In this document: piece by piece, positions 16,539 to 26,325 of the stretch
How positions within the stretch are numbered: the stretch's first letter is position 1
How the letters are laid out: each line of letters begins with the position of its first letter
Notes under the pieces: generated by a model
Seen by the model: only the letters and a program-made list of their open reading frames with translations
What the model was told of the DNA's origin: nothing
Databases searched by the model: none
Program-made: the position numbers and the translations under genes
From: Microcystis panniformis FACHB-1757
Lineage (GTDB): Bacteria > Cyanobacteriota > Cyanobacteriia > Cyanobacteriales > Microcystaceae
NCBI RefSeq assembly: GCF_001264245.1
Contig: NZ_CP011339.1
Span: 310,001 to 374,000, forward strand
Length of the DNA: 64,000 bases
Direction of reading: 5' to 3'

Positions 16539-18437
16539 TTAACGGAGATTTCGTTGAATATATTCAATAATCCCCCCTGCGATCGCCGCCGCCATTTGTC
16601 GTTGAAAGTTGGCATTGGCTAATTTAGCAGCATCCTCAGCGCCGGTGACGAAACCCACTTCCACGAGGGTAGAGGGCATTTTCGAGGTTCTCAGCACATA
16701 GAAACGGGCCCGACGCACCCCCCGATCGCGCATATCGATACTACGGACAATATTGCGATGGATAGTATCCGACAACCTGCGATCGCCGAAGTAATACACC
16801 TCTAGGCCATTGACATCCGGTCGTGCTTTACCCATAGAGTTAGCGTGGATACTGACAAATAGATCGGCATCGATCCGGTTAGCCAGATCCGTGCGACCTT
16901 GCAGGGTGACAAAAAAATCACTATCTCTGGTGAGACGCACATCGATGCCCTGTTGTTGCAGAATGCGGGTAACTTCTAGGGAAATGGGCAGAATCACGTT
17001 TTTTTCCTGAAGGCCACCAATTCCGATCGCCCCCGGATCCTTACCACCATGGCCCGGATCGATCACCACTAGAAAGCGGCTATTGCGTTGTTGGGGGGGA
17101 TTAGGAGTGGGGTTAGAGGGGCGCGGCGGTGGGTTAAATTGCCCCGTATTGGGGGGTAAAGGAACAGGGATAGTAGTGGAGTCAGGAACCTGAGAAAGGG
17201 GGCTAGAATTGCGGGAGGAAAGCAATTCTAGGGCTAGGGTTTGACTGTCCGATTGAGTTAATTGTCCCAGTTGAAAACCCACGGCCGTCTGTACCAAAAT
17301 CAGCACCTTATTGGCGCTTTCCTGACGTACCCGCAATTGATAGATAGGACTATAGCGGCCGAAGCGCGGACCGCGAAAAGACTCGGCTAACTTAGCATTT
17401 TCGATGCGTAGTTCATAGACACCATCCCGGTTAACACTGCCGTTAGCTTTCAGGGGTAAATCCGCGCGAATTAAGAGGCGATCGTTATTGCCCGTCAGAT
17501 CGATCGAGGAGATCGTGGCCAAACGATTGCTAGAAGGGGGATTATTGGCAGTTTTCGGGGGGGGATTGTTGGGACGAGGATTGGGATTGGTGGCGCTAGT
17601 GGGGGGAGGTGAGGAGATATTATCCACGGCACCCAGACCACCCCTAGGCAGTAAAACCAAGCCACCAAAACGACTATAGAGAGCTTGCCAATCGGGACTA
17701 TCTCTATTAACACTCAGGGAAATCTTAGCTCGTTGATTGGCGGTCTGACTGAATTGAATATCGCCGACCCCATAGCGATTGACGGGGATAGTTTGACCAG
17801 TGAGACTGCTGGGTAAAGTGGCACCGGGTAATTCAAATTCGATTTTTTTGCCGTCCCGGCTGCGTTGACTGCGGATCGATCGCTCATCACCATTCTGCTC
17901 TAAACGGACAAAAAGACCATTGCGAGTGACCTGAAAATCATCGTTGTTGTCCGTCCGGCTAACTGGAGGTGGGGGAGTGGGACGGGTGGAACCGCGATCG
18001 GGGGGAGGTGTGGGGTCAGGGGTAACGGGTGGTTGCGTTTCCTCCCTAATCGGTTGGGGATCTGGCAATTCCACTGTCCATTGGGTGGGCGAAATTCCGC
18101 GAATTTTTACCTGTTGAGGATCGACGGTGTAGCCGGGGGCCAATTCAATCACTAAACGGGTAGTTTCCGCATCAAATTGACCAATACGGACACTTCTGAC
18201 GATATTGCTAATGGGCCGGTTAATATTGGGTTGCCCTAACTTGATCCCGGGCAGATCGATCACGATCCTGGTGGGGTTAGTGATCATTTGCGCTCGCGGT
18301 TGCACTCGATTGTCGGTAGTGAACACCAGACGATTCTCATTGGTGTCGAATCGCCAAAAGACGAGCTTGCCAGCCCAAGCAGGGGCTGCCACCAGCAACC
18401 AAGTTAATGCGCTTAGGAATAACCAATGAAATCTCAC
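16539..18437 (-). CDS. amiC: N-acetylmuramoyl-L-alanine amidase with AMIN domains
   Basis: This 632-residue exported protein has a signal peptide (MRFHWLFLSALTWLLVAAPA, cleavage near AWA), then an AMIN domain at about 25-135 and Pro-rich linkers. A second AMIN-like region lies at about 310-410, followed by a C-terminal Amidase_3 domain from about 450. Zinc ligands are visible: His in IDPGHGGKDPG, Glu in LQEKNVILP and His in FVSIHANSMG, with catalytic Glu in TLVEVGF. It cleaves the lactoyl-alanine bond of peptidoglycan in the periplasm, for cell separation and septal channels. It is paired with murI. Confidence 0.92.
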   Translation of the reverse strand: MRFHWLFLSALTWLLVAAPAWAGKLVFWRFDTNENRLVFTTDNRVQPRAQMITNPTRIVIDLPGIKLGQPNINRPISNIVRSVRIGQFDAETTRLVIELAPGYTVDPQQVKIRGISPTQWTVELPDPQPIREETQPPVTPDPTPPPDRGSTRPTPPPPVSRTDNNDDFQVTRNGLFVRLEQNGDERSIRSQRSRDGKKIEFELPGATLPSSLTGQTIPVNRYGVGDIQFSQTANQRAKISLSVNRDSPDWQALYSRFGGLVLLPRGGLGAVDNISSPPPTSATNPNPRPNNPPPKTANNPPSSNRLATISSIDLTGNNDRLLIRADLPLKANGSVNRDGVYELRIENAKLAESFRGPRFGRYSPIYQLRVRQESANKVLILVQTAVGFQLGQLTQSDSQTLALELLSSRNSSPLSQVPDSTTIPVPLPPNTGQFNPPPRPSNPTPNPPQQRNSRFLVVIDPGHGGKDPGAIGIGGLQEKNVILPISLEVTRILQQQGIDVRLTRDSDFFVTLQGRTDLANRIDADLFVSIHANSMGKARPDVNGLEVYYFGDRRLSDTIHRNIVRSIDMRDRGVRRARFYVLRTSKMPSTLVEVGFVTGAEDAAKLANANFQRQMAAAIAGGIIEYIQRNLR

Positions 18438-18599
18438 GATCGATGCTCCCGTTGCTCAGTTATCAATTACCTTTTTTCGGTAAAAATGGACTATTTTGTC
18501 GATTTTTGGCCATCCATAGCTCCGTTAATGCTCTGAGAATGACTATCAATAAAAACAAGCTTATGGGACGTTGGCATGGTCTGCTATGTTTCTGATCAG

Positions 18600-18690
18600 T
18601 TATCAGTCATCAGTCATCAGTTATCAGTTATCAGTTATCAGTTATCAGTTATCAGTTATCAGTCATCAGTCATCAGTTATCAATGAAAAG
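18600..18690. repeat. Heptanucleotide tandem repeat (TTATCAG)n
   Basis: The unit TTATCAG/TCATCAG is repeated about a dozen times. Short heptamer tandems (STRR) of this kind are frequent between cyanobacterial genes. Related TAACTGA runs occur at 33121-33195 and 59636-59666 in this window. A second short array (CACTGCTCACTGCT) at 18745-18775 reaches into the antiporter stop codon. Confidence 0.85.
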
Positions 18691-18753
18691 ACAGTGCTGT
18701 TAGTGCCACTTAACACTGCTACTGGTAACTTATACACTGCCACTGGTAACTGC

Positions 18754-20141
18754 TCACTGCTCACTGCTCACTGATTGAGGGCTGCCGGTGGGTTCTTTAA
18801 ATACTAACCTTAACAGGGGCGGAGCGATAAAGGTAGTCAAGATCACCATCATAATAATCGCCGCATCGGTAGCGGGGGATAAAGCACCACTAGCAGCACC
18901 GACTCCGGCAAAGACTAAACCCACTTCACCCCGGGGAATCATGCCAACTCCGATCGCCAAGCGATTGAGTTTTTCCTTGCTGAAAACGGCCAACCCCGTC
19001 ACCACTTTACCAAAAATAGCGACGACAATTAGGAAAGCAGCCAAGACTAATCCTTCTCGATTGCTGGGAATAGCGGGATTAAGGACACTTAAATCGGTTT
19101 TTGCCCCCACACAGACGAAAAATATCGGTACAAATAAATCGGCGATCGGGAACACTTGTTCTGCCAATTCCGATCGCTTTTCCGTTTCCGCTAGAACCAG
19201 GCCTGCGGCAAAGGAACCGAGAATCGCTTCTAATTGGATAACTTGGGCAATATAAGCAAGAATAAAGGCGAAAATCAGGGAAACTAAGAGCAATTGTCCC
19301 CTAGTTTTCATGCTATTAACTAATTGAACGTAAAAGGGGCTTAAAAAACGACCGATCAGGATCGCCCCGATTACAAAAGCGCTAGAACTAATAACTAAAT
19401 AAATTACTTTGCTAATTTGCACTTCTCCAGTCTTCACCAAAGAAGCAACGACAGCGAGGACGATAATACCGAGAATATCATCGAGAACCGCTGCCCCGAT
19501 GATAATTTGACCTTCTTTCGCCGATAACTGCCCTATTTCTGCTAAAACCTTGGCGGTAATGCCGATACTGGTAGCGGTTAAAGCCGCCCCGGCAAAAATA
19601 GCGGGAATGGTGGCCAGATGAAAGATATAGATTAAACCCAAAGTACCCACCAAAAAGGGAACCGCAACCCCTACCACTGCGACAGCAGCTGCCTGTGGAC
19701 CGACGCGAATTAATTCCTGTAAGTCTGACTCTAAACCAATCTCGAAGAGCAGGATAATTACCCCCAATTCCGAGAGGACGGAAATCACCTCACTGGCAGC
19801 ACTAAAAACGGCAGGAGATTCCTCCGGGGTGAGGGGAGAAGTGGATTCTAGGAAATGAATGAGGAGAGAATCCTCGAATACCGCCCCACCTTCTGGAAAA
19901 ACCAGTAATTTTAGGGCAGAAACCCCGATAATCACGCCACCGACTAATTCTCCTAACACGGGGGGCAAGTTGAATCGGACGCATATTTCCCCCCCAGTTT
20001 ACAGGCGAAATAAATAACGGTCAAACTCAGCAGCACGCAGGCTAAAACTAAGGCACTATCAGCAGTTTCGGCTGTAGCTGCCGAGGCTAACAGGGAAATG
20101 TTAAAACTCCAAGCGGAAGAAAGGAAAGGCTGTAGTATCAT
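18754..20141 (-). pseudogene. CPA2-type Na+(K+)/H+ antiporter, frameshifted
   Basis: The N-terminal frame (20141 to about 19953) begins MILQPFLSSAW, has one membrane helix and ends after KLGGKYASD. The other frame continues NLPPVLGELVGGVIIGVSAL through ten or more membrane helices to 18754. This is the KefB/NapA-type exchanger fold; LFEIGLESDL and ALTATSIGITAKVLAE are typical. One extra base in the C7 run at 19989-19995 (G7 on the coding strand) would give KLGGEICVRFNLPPV. A full protein of about 460 residues would exchange Na+ or K+ for H+ across the membrane. Confidence 0.85.
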
Positions 20142-20380
20142 CGCTCGCTCAAAATTACTCTCAATACTCTAACAAGCTTGCGGCTTATTCAGTTATTCCC
20201 GATCAAAGTTCGCCCCTTGTCCCCCAGCAAGGTAGGGCTGGAGGAGATTCAGCTAATCTAAGGATAGGCGGTTAAAATGCGTCTTAGTTTATTAGCATCA
20301 AAATCTCTGTTTGGCAATCTAACTACCCACCGGTGCGTGAGTCTGGGTGGGTACTCATGGGGGTTCGTTGAGTTAGCGCA

Positions 20381-22219
20381 TTACTTTAATAATAATAAAC
20401 GCTGGGGAGATAAAGTAACAGTCCAAGGCAAAGCTTGCTCCTTAATTTCTAACCATTTATCCTTATATAACTCTGCTTGGATATGAAAATCGCGGTCGTG
20501 GTTGGAGGGTTGATTAAGTTTCAGATAGAGAGTCACCCGATGGGGTCCTTCAATGGCATTAGCTAACCAACAGAGAAAAGTATTAATATCGCCTAAATCT
20601 CGACCAAAAATAATTTGATGAGCGCGAATTCCCGTATAGGCTAAATAGTCGGGAATCCCGGGGACGGTGTGTAATTTAACATCCCAATCAATCGCCTCCA
20701 ATTGTTGATTATTAATGATTATAGCACGAGAAAAATTCTTACAACCGGTAATCTTGGCCAAACTAACGCTATCTGGTCGCTCAAAAATTTTCTGTTTAGA
20801 ATTATTAGCAATTGCCCGCCCTTTTTCCATAACTAATAAATTCTCGCATATTCGATAGGCTTCATCCATATTGTGGGTAACAAAAATTGTCACGCCATCG
20901 TAATTACTTAAAGTTTTGATCATCTGACGTTCTAATTGAGCGCGTAGATGGGTATCAAGGGCAGAAAAAGGCTCATCTAATAATAAAGCTTCTGGACGAC
21001 TAGCTAAAGCGCGAGCGATGGCGACCCGTTGTTGTTGTCCCCCCGATAATTGATGAGGATAACGGTTTTCCATGCCAAGTAACTGCACTAATTCCAATTG
21101 GTTGGCAATCTGCTGTTTAATAACTTTTTTAGATAAGTTTTTCGAGAGACCAAAAGCGATATTTTCTGCCACGGTGAGATGGGGAAAAAGGGCATAATTC
21201 TGCACCACAAAACCGATACGACGCTGACGACTGGGGAGATTAATTCCCTTTTCGGAATCGAAGAGAATGCGCCCATTTAAGACAATACGACCCCTTGAGG
21301 GCGTTTCCACACCAGCCAGCGATCGCAAAATCAGGCTTTTTCCCGATCCCGAAGCCCCTAATAGTCCTAGGGGCTGATTTTGGCAGTTAAAAGTTACCGA
21401 GAGGTTAAAACCGGGTAAATATTTCTCTATATCGACAAATAAGCCTATTTTATCCCTATAATGCTTATTTTCAGCTGCTAAAAGGGCAAAATCGCGACCC
21501 TCCCAGGGTGGCAGCCAGTCCTCCATCTCGTTAGGTTTGCTTTCTCCTGGTCGTCCTAATTGCTGTTTGCGTTGACTTTGCCAGAGATTAACGGCGATAA
21601 TCCCCGATAGGGAGATTAACATGATAATAAACACCCATATCCAAGCCTCAGTCATCGCTCCTGCTTCCACAGCGAAGAAAATCGCCATCGGGATAGTTTG
21701 AGTTTGCCCCGGAATATTACCCGCTAACATCAAAGTGGCCCCAAATTCCCCCAAAGCGCGGGCAAAAGCTAGGGTTAATCCCGCTAATACTCCGGGGAAG
21801 GAGAGGGGCAAAAGTAGGCGCCAGAATATTTTCCCTTCCGATGCCCCTAGGGTGCGGGCAACCTGTAGGATGTTGGCATCCACCTGTTCAAAAGCCCCTA
21901 GGGTGGTTTTGTACATCAGGGGAAAAGCCACCACCGTCGCGGTGATAATGGCGGCATACCAAGTAAAAACGACGCGAAAGTTAAATAAGTCTAATAACTG
22001 TCCTAAGGGTCCGTTTTTGCCGAATAGGAGCAGTAAAATGAAGCCTAGCACCGTCGGGGGCAAGATTAAGGGTGCGACGAAAACTCCCTCGATTAGGGAT
22101 TTCCACCGTCCGCGATAGCCTAACATCCAATAAGCGGCGGCAATACCGAGAAAAAAGATGATTATCAGGGCAATGGTGGCGGTTTTCAGGGATATCCATA
22201 GGGGGGAAAAGTCTGGCAT
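20381..22219 (-). CDS. modBC: Molybdate ABC transporter, fused permease-ATPase ModBC
   Basis: In this 612-residue fusion, residues 1-225 form a ModB permease with about five membrane helices and the EAA-like loop FEQVDANILQVARTLGASE. Residues from about 240 form the ModC ATPase, with Walker A GASGSGKSLIL, signature LSGGQQQRVAIARAL and Walker B ALLLDEPFSALD. The C-terminal tail resembles a TOBE-like domain. The fusion is usual in cyanobacteria. It drives ATP-dependent molybdate uptake for nitrate reductase. The substrate-binding protein ModA is encoded just upstream on the same strand, separated by a repeat tract. Confidence 0.92.
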   Translation of the reverse strand: MPDFSPLWISLKTATIALIIIFFLGIAAAYWMLGYRGRWKSLIEGVFVAPLILPPTVLGFILLLLFGKNGPLGQLLDLFNFRVVFTWYAAIITATVVAFPLMYKTTLGAFEQVDANILQVARTLGASEGKIFWRLLLPLSFPGVLAGLTLAFARALGEFGATLMLAGNIPGQTQTIPMAIFFAVEAGAMTEAWIWVFIIMLISLSGIIAVNLWQSQRKQQLGRPGESKPNEMEDWLPPWEGRDFALLAAENKHYRDKIGLFVDIEKYLPGFNLSVTFNCQNQPLGLLGASGSGKSLILRSLAGVETPSRGRIVLNGRILFDSEKGINLPSRQRRIGFVVQNYALFPHLTVAENIAFGLSKNLSKKVIKQQIANQLELVQLLGMENRYPHQLSGGQQQRVAIARALASRPEALLLDEPFSALDTHLRAQLERQMIKTLSNYDGVTIFVTHNMDEAYRICENLLVMEKGRAIANNSKQKIFERPDSVSLAKITGCKNFSRAIIINNQQLEAIDWDVKLHTVPGIPDYLAYTGIRAHQIIFGRDLGDINTFLCWLANAIEGPHRVTLYLKLNQPSNHDRDFHIQAELYKDKWLEIKEQALPWTVTLSPQRLLLLK

Positions 22220-22405
22220 TTTTCAGGGGTCAGGGGTTGGGTTTTGGGGTTTTGGGGTCTTGGGGTCTTGGAGTGTTGGGGTGTTGGAGTGTTGGGGTGT
22301 TGGGGTTTTAGTTGAAATTCCCCACTTCCCCACTTCTCCACTTCCCCACTTCTCCACTTCCCCACTTCCCCACTTCTCCACTTCCCCACTTCTCCACTTC
22401 CCCTA
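22220..22405. repeat. Low-complexity tandem repeats between modA and modBC
   Basis: Two arrays occur here: GTGTTGGGGTGTTGGA-type units at 22265-22305 and CCCCACTTCTCCACTTC-type units at 22318-22400. They separate two genes that would otherwise be adjacent. No gene is supported here. Confidence 0.8.
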
Positions 22406-22407
22406 AA

Positions 22408-23205
22408 TTATCTGGCTATTCCGAAGCCGAATTTTTCAAAAATGTTTTTAGCGGCTGTGCTGGTGAGATATTGGGCGAAAGTCTTGGCAGCTTGCGGGTT
22501 TTTACTGGCTTTGATCACAGCTATCGGGTAAATAATCGGAGAATGGAGATTATTGGCAGCCGTAGCCACTACTTTTACTTGGTCGGAAATTTTGGCATCG
22601 GTGATGTAAACAATGCCAGCATCGGCGTTACCAGTTTCTACGGCGGCGAGAACATTACGGACAGAGTTGGCCAAGACCAGTTTTGGTTTTATTTGCTCTA
22701 AAATGCCGATATTTTTCAAAACTTCTTCGCTGTACTGACCGACGGGAACGCTGCGCGGTTCACCCACGGCAATTCTTTGGACATTACTGTTAGTCAGAGA
22801 ACGAAAATCACTGATTTTTAGGGTGGAATTCTTGGGAACGATTAAAACTAGGCGATTAGTGAGCAGCTTTCTTCTGGTACTTGTATCGATTAAACCAGCT
22901 TTTGCTAAAGCGTCCATTTGCTTAGTGGCAGCCGAGAGGAAAACATCGGCCGGCGCACCTTGTTCGATTTGCCGTTGCAAAGCCCCCGACGCACCGAAGT
23001 TATAGTTAACTTTAATGTTGCCATGGGCTTTTTCAAACCCCGGCTTGATTTCTTCTAGGGCCTCTTTGAGACTAGCGGCGGCAGAAACTAGAATTGTCTG
23101 GGTTTGCGCGGTGGTGATAGTAGAGGAAAAAAGGTTTATACCCAGAGATAATAAGCAACTAAGGGCAATTGAGCCGATAAAAGCCAGAAAATATCGTCTT
23201 TTCAT
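22408..23205 (-). CDS. modA: Molybdate-binding periplasmic protein ModA
   Basis: This is a type-II solute-binding protein of 265 residues from ATG 23205; a start at 23289 would put 28 residues before the signal peptide, so I reject it. The signal peptide is MKRRYFLAFIGSIALSCLLS. Family landmarks are ILVSAAASLKEALEEI, FGASGALQRQIEQGAPADVF, and VRNVLAAVETGNADAGIVY near the C-terminus. It captures molybdate (or tungstate) in the periplasm and delivers it to ModBC encoded downstream. Confidence 0.92.
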   Translation of the reverse strand: MKRRYFLAFIGSIALSCLLSLGINLFSSTITTAQTQTILVSAAASLKEALEEIKPGFEKAHGNIKVNYNFGASGALQRQIEQGAPADVFLSAATKQMDALAKAGLIDTSTRRKLLTNRLVLIVPKNSTLKISDFRSLTNSNVQRIAVGEPRSVPVGQYSEEVLKNIGILEQIKPKLVLANSVRNVLAAVETGNADAGIVYITDAKISDQVKVVATAANNLHSPIIYPIAVIKASKNPQAAKTFAQYLTSTAAKNIFEKFGFGIAR

Positions 23206-23370
23206 CAAGATTGACAGTAAGCGATCGATATTTATATTTCTATCACAACCAATCCACCGCCCAAAATCTGTATCTAGGGTTTGCGGCAAAAAGTTTTTCG
23301 TGGGGTGTGGGGTGTGGGGTGTGGGGATAAGTAGCTGGTTATAATTAAATTGAAGATGGCTCCCGCCTTA

Positions 23371-23434
23371 ATCCCCCCTTAATTTACCCTTAATAAGGGG
23401 GGTGTCTGACAATTTTTAACATCTACCCACTTAA
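23371..23434. repeat. Hairpin repeat with CCCCCCTTA...TAAGGGGGG stem
   Basis: An inverted repeat (CCCCCCTTA / TAAGGGGGG) is followed by AATTTTTAACATCTACCCACTTAA. The same arrangement occurs at 44781-44877. The right-hand CTACCCACTTAA also resembles the ends of the repeats at 40456 and 50531, so these are probably one family of small elements. A short G-rich tract (GTGTGGG units) at 23287-23330 resembles the interior of the GGGTCTGCTGAA MITEs. Confidence 0.65.
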
Positions 23435-23440
23435 CATAAA

Positions 23441-23745
23441 TTGACATCCTCGCCGCCCTAAAAGTGCGGCGATTCCTAAACCTCACGATTTAAGTTTCTG
23501 CTTCCACCACCGTCGCATACCACAGTTAAAAAACCATGTACTGTCTTACACAGAGTCCACAGACTTTCGCCCCATTTCAGAAGCCGGATTCCGTGTGTCC
23601 CACGGTACTTTGACCGCCTATAGCTTCTTGTACTTGTTGCGCACGACTTTTTACCCGGCCAAGCTTTTCTGGTCGGAACCCCCTAAGCCGAGTTTTCAAG
23701 GTGCTGCGCCGTCCACTTGGTTTTCGAGACTGGCCTTTTAATTCT
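23441..23745 (-). pseudogene. IS605-type right end with tnpB tail
   Basis: On the minus strand an open tail (RPEKLGRVKSRAQQVQEAIG then STVGHTESGF) stops at 23577. It is followed by about 100 bases without a gene and a right-end hairpin GAATCGCCGC...GCGGCGAGGATGTCAA at 23441-23475. TVGHTE-like endings are seen at TnpB C-termini. I read it as the 3' remnant of an IS605-type tnpB with its omegaRNA region; the nuclease core is absent. The match is by pattern only, so confidence is modest. Confidence 0.45.
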
Positions 23746-23826
23746 AACGTAAAGCCAACCTAGAACGGCGGGGTTTCAGACCCAAAATTTCCGATGACCT
23801 CGCGCGTCTGGAAGAAGACGGAAAAA

Positions 23827-24528
23827 TCAGGGCAGAATTTGCTTACTGATAATTTTTCCCGTCTCATCGAGATCATAGACAATTGGAACTCCCGTGATTA
23901 ACTCCAAACTGGGGACTTCTTCTGGGCTAAGATTTTCTAAGGTCATAATCATTGCCCGCAAGGAATTACCGTGGGCTGCCACCAAGACATTATCACCCTG
24001 TCGGATATGGGAGAGAATACGACTCTGAAAAAAGGGTGCAACCCGGGCGACGGTATCCTCTAAACTTTCACCTCCGGGAGGACGGGTAAAATAGGATCTA
24101 CGCCATTCCTTAACCTGTGCCTCTCCGAATTTAGTGGCAGTTTCGGCTTTATTTAAACCCTGTAAATCACCATAATAGCGTTCGTCGATGGCCTGACTGG
24201 GAAAAATCGGAATTTCCTGACTGGGATCACCATCGTACCGATCCCAGCCGTGCCAATCAGGATCATCGCTATCGTGTTTAAAAATAGGGATTTTACCGGC
24301 GCGAATTTCATCACACTCAGTCAGACAAATTATTGCCGTTTCCATAGTGCGAATTAGGAGACTGGTAAAACAAACATCGATCGTGATATTGGCTTCTTTC
24401 AGTTTACAGGCAGCGATCATCGCTTCCGCACGACCGCGTTCACTTAAGGGAACATCGACCCATCCAGTGAATTTATTGGCCGCATTCCAAAGACTTTGGC
24501 CGTGACGAATTAATACAAGTTTTGACAT
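23827..24528 (-). CDS. gpmA: 2,3-bisphosphoglycerate-dependent phosphoglycerate mutase
   Basis: This 233-residue histidine-phosphatase-family enzyme interconverts 3- and 2-phosphoglycerate in glycolysis. The phosphorylated histidine is in LVLIRHGQSLWN, the substrate loop in DERYYGDLQGLNKAE and the second catalytic His in VLVAAHGNSLRAMI. Its length is typical of dPGM. It lies just downstream of pyk on the same strand, two lower-glycolysis genes together, but a long G-rich repeat array separates them. Confidence 0.93.
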   Translation of the reverse strand: MSKLVLIRHGQSLWNAANKFTGWVDVPLSERGRAEAMIAACKLKEANITIDVCFTSLLIRTMETAIICLTECDEIRAGKIPIFKHDSDDPDWHGWDRYDGDPSQEIPIFPSQAIDERYYGDLQGLNKAETATKFGEAQVKEWRRSYFTRPPGGESLEDTVARVAPFFQSRILSHIRQGDNVLVAAHGNSLRAMIMTLENLSPEEVPSLELITGVPIVYDLDETGKIISKQILP

Positions 24529-24539
24529 GAGTTTTCTTG

Positions 24540-24630
24540 GGAAGTGGGGAAGTGGGGAAGTGGGGAAGTGGGGTGTGGGGTGTGGGGTGTGGGGTGTGGG
24601 GTGTGGGGTGTGGGGTGTGGGGTGTGGGGA
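24540..24630. repeat. G-rich tandem repeats (GGGGAAGT)n and (GGGTGTG)n
   Basis: About four units of GGGGAAGT are followed by about eight units of the heptamer GGGTGTG. All the runs of G lie on the plus strand, so it could form G-quadruplexes. It is located between pyk and gpmA. The same GTGTGGG motif is found inside the MITEs at 3508 and 38834. Confidence 0.85.
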
Positions 24631-24692
24631 GAATAAATAGAAATAATCTCCTGTCTCCTATCTTCTGTCCCCTGACTCCCGACTCCTAGAAC

Positions 24693-26114
24693 TTACGAAA
24701 TGGTGTGAATTTTGAGGAAATTGGTGCCTTTAGTTTTCTGCATGGGAATTCCCGCCATAATCAGGATTTTATCGCCCGATTGCGCTAGATTTTTCTGAAT
24801 TAGAATTGATTCCGTTTGCTTTAACACATCCTCAAAGACGGACACCTGATGATCAAGAAGAATCGGGATCACACCCCAGACTAGATTGAGACGGTGATAG
24901 ACGCGTTTGTTGGGAGTCATGGCAATCACAGGAACTGAGGGACGTTCCTTAGAAGCCAGTAGCGAAGTGTAGCCAGAGGTGGTAAAAGTAACAATATAAC
25001 GGAGATCAAGGGTTTGATCGATCGCCACCAAAGCCTCACTGAGAGCGTGAGTTTCATCGGACTGATTGGGGGGAGCATTATCAAACTTCACATCCGCTTC
25101 CACATCATGGGCGATTTTGGCCAACATAGCCACCGCTTTGACGGGAAAATCTCCCACTGCTGATTCCCCCGATAACATCACCGCATCGGTTCCATCGATA
25201 ATTGCATTAGCCACATCACTGGCCTCGGCCCGAGTCGGTCGGGGATTGTGAATCATGCTTTCTAACATCTGGGTGGCAGTGATGACGGGAATAGTTTTCA
25301 TGTTGCAGAGTTTGATAATGCGTTTTTGCAACATAGGGACTTTTTCGGGACTCAATTCTACCCCCAAATCGCCCCGGGCCACCATAATTCCGTCACATTC
25401 CTCGACAATTGACTCTAAATTTTCGATCGCTTGCGGTTTTTCAATTTTAGCCATCACTGGCACATCCCCATGATTTCTCTCGGCTAAAAATGCCTTAATC
25501 GCTTTGATATCTTCTCCTTTACGAACAAAACTGAGGGAAACCCAATCAACCCCCTGAGAAAGACCAAATTCTAGGTCTTGTTTGTCTTTTTCGGTCATGG
25601 AAGGTAAACGCAAATTGAGACGGGGTAGATTAACTCCCTTGCGACTCTTGAGAATCCCTCCTTCCAACACTTGACATTTTAGGTTTTTTCCGTTAATTTC
25701 AACGATTTTTAGCTCTAATAAGCCATCATCAAGGAGAATTTGCTCACCTAACTTGGCTTCCTCGGCCAGATAGGGATAATCGATCGAAACGGTGTTCGCT
25801 TCTCCCCGATACTCATCCATGGGGACAAGGGTGAGATAATCGCCGTCGTTGATGGTAATCGAACCATTGGGGAGATTACCAACGCGAATTTTTGGCCCTT
25901 GTAAATCTTGCAAGAGAGTGATAGGATTGTCTAATTCTTGAGAAATTTGCCGTAAAAGGCTAACAAATCTCGCATGATCCTCGTAGCTACCGTGGGAAAA
26001 GTTTAGCCGCGCTACATTCATCCCCGCACCGATCATTTCCTTGAGGACTTCCGGCGAATTACTGGCAGGGCCGATCGTGGCTACGATCTTAGTTCTATGG
26101 GTGATAATTGACAT
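24693..26114 (-). CDS. pyk: Pyruvate kinase
   Basis: The 473-residue enzyme transfers phosphate from phosphoenolpyruvate to ADP. The N-terminus TKIVATIGPASNSPEVL, the substrate/metal segments LNFSHGSYEDH and GIMVARGDLGVELS, and the signature PVMAKIEKPQAIEN (catalytic Lys) are intact. The C-terminal domain (SALVAIDQT... VIAMTPNKRVYHR) is complete. The length fits the common bacterial type without the extra C-terminal PEP-utiliser domain found in some cyanobacterial isozymes. Confidence 0.94.
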   Translation of the reverse strand: MSIITHRTKIVATIGPASNSPEVLKEMIGAGMNVARLNFSHGSYEDHARFVSLLRQISQELDNPITLLQDLQGPKIRVGNLPNGSITINDGDYLTLVPMDEYRGEANTVSIDYPYLAEEAKLGEQILLDDGLLELKIVEINGKNLKCQVLEGGILKSRKGVNLPRLNLRLPSMTEKDKQDLEFGLSQGVDWVSLSFVRKGEDIKAIKAFLAERNHGDVPVMAKIEKPQAIENLESIVEECDGIMVARGDLGVELSPEKVPMLQKRIIKLCNMKTIPVITATQMLESMIHNPRPTRAEASDVANAIIDGTDAVMLSGESAVGDFPVKAVAMLAKIAHDVEADVKFDNAPPNQSDETHALSEALVAIDQTLDLRYIVTFTTSGYTSLLASKERPSVPVIAMTPNKRVYHRLNLVWGVIPILLDHQVSVFEDVLKQTESILIQKNLAQSGDKILIMAGIPMQKTKGTNFLKIHTIS

Positions 26115-26325
26115 GGAACCCTTACTAATCGATCTTGGGACGATTACATGATATTCACTTTAGGTTAACTAACGGTGAAGCGGAAAACAAATTAAGCTTT
26201 TCCACAGAGTTGCAATCGCTCCCGGTCCTCTCCTTAGCAGTCAGGAGTCAGCTATCAGCGGCAACGGTTGAGAGCTTTCACGGTACGATAAACTAATAAC
26301 CATCTCCGCTCGTTTAGATTTCGTT

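Noticed and set aside
18600..18690. Possible CRISPR array
   Set aside because: The unit is a contiguous 7-bp tandem without spacers; the 81-bp units at 29263 and G-rich arrays also lack spacers.
22312..22701. Open frame on the plus strand opposite modA
   Set aside because: It is antisense to the well-supported modA and starts inside a tandem repeat; no family resemblance.
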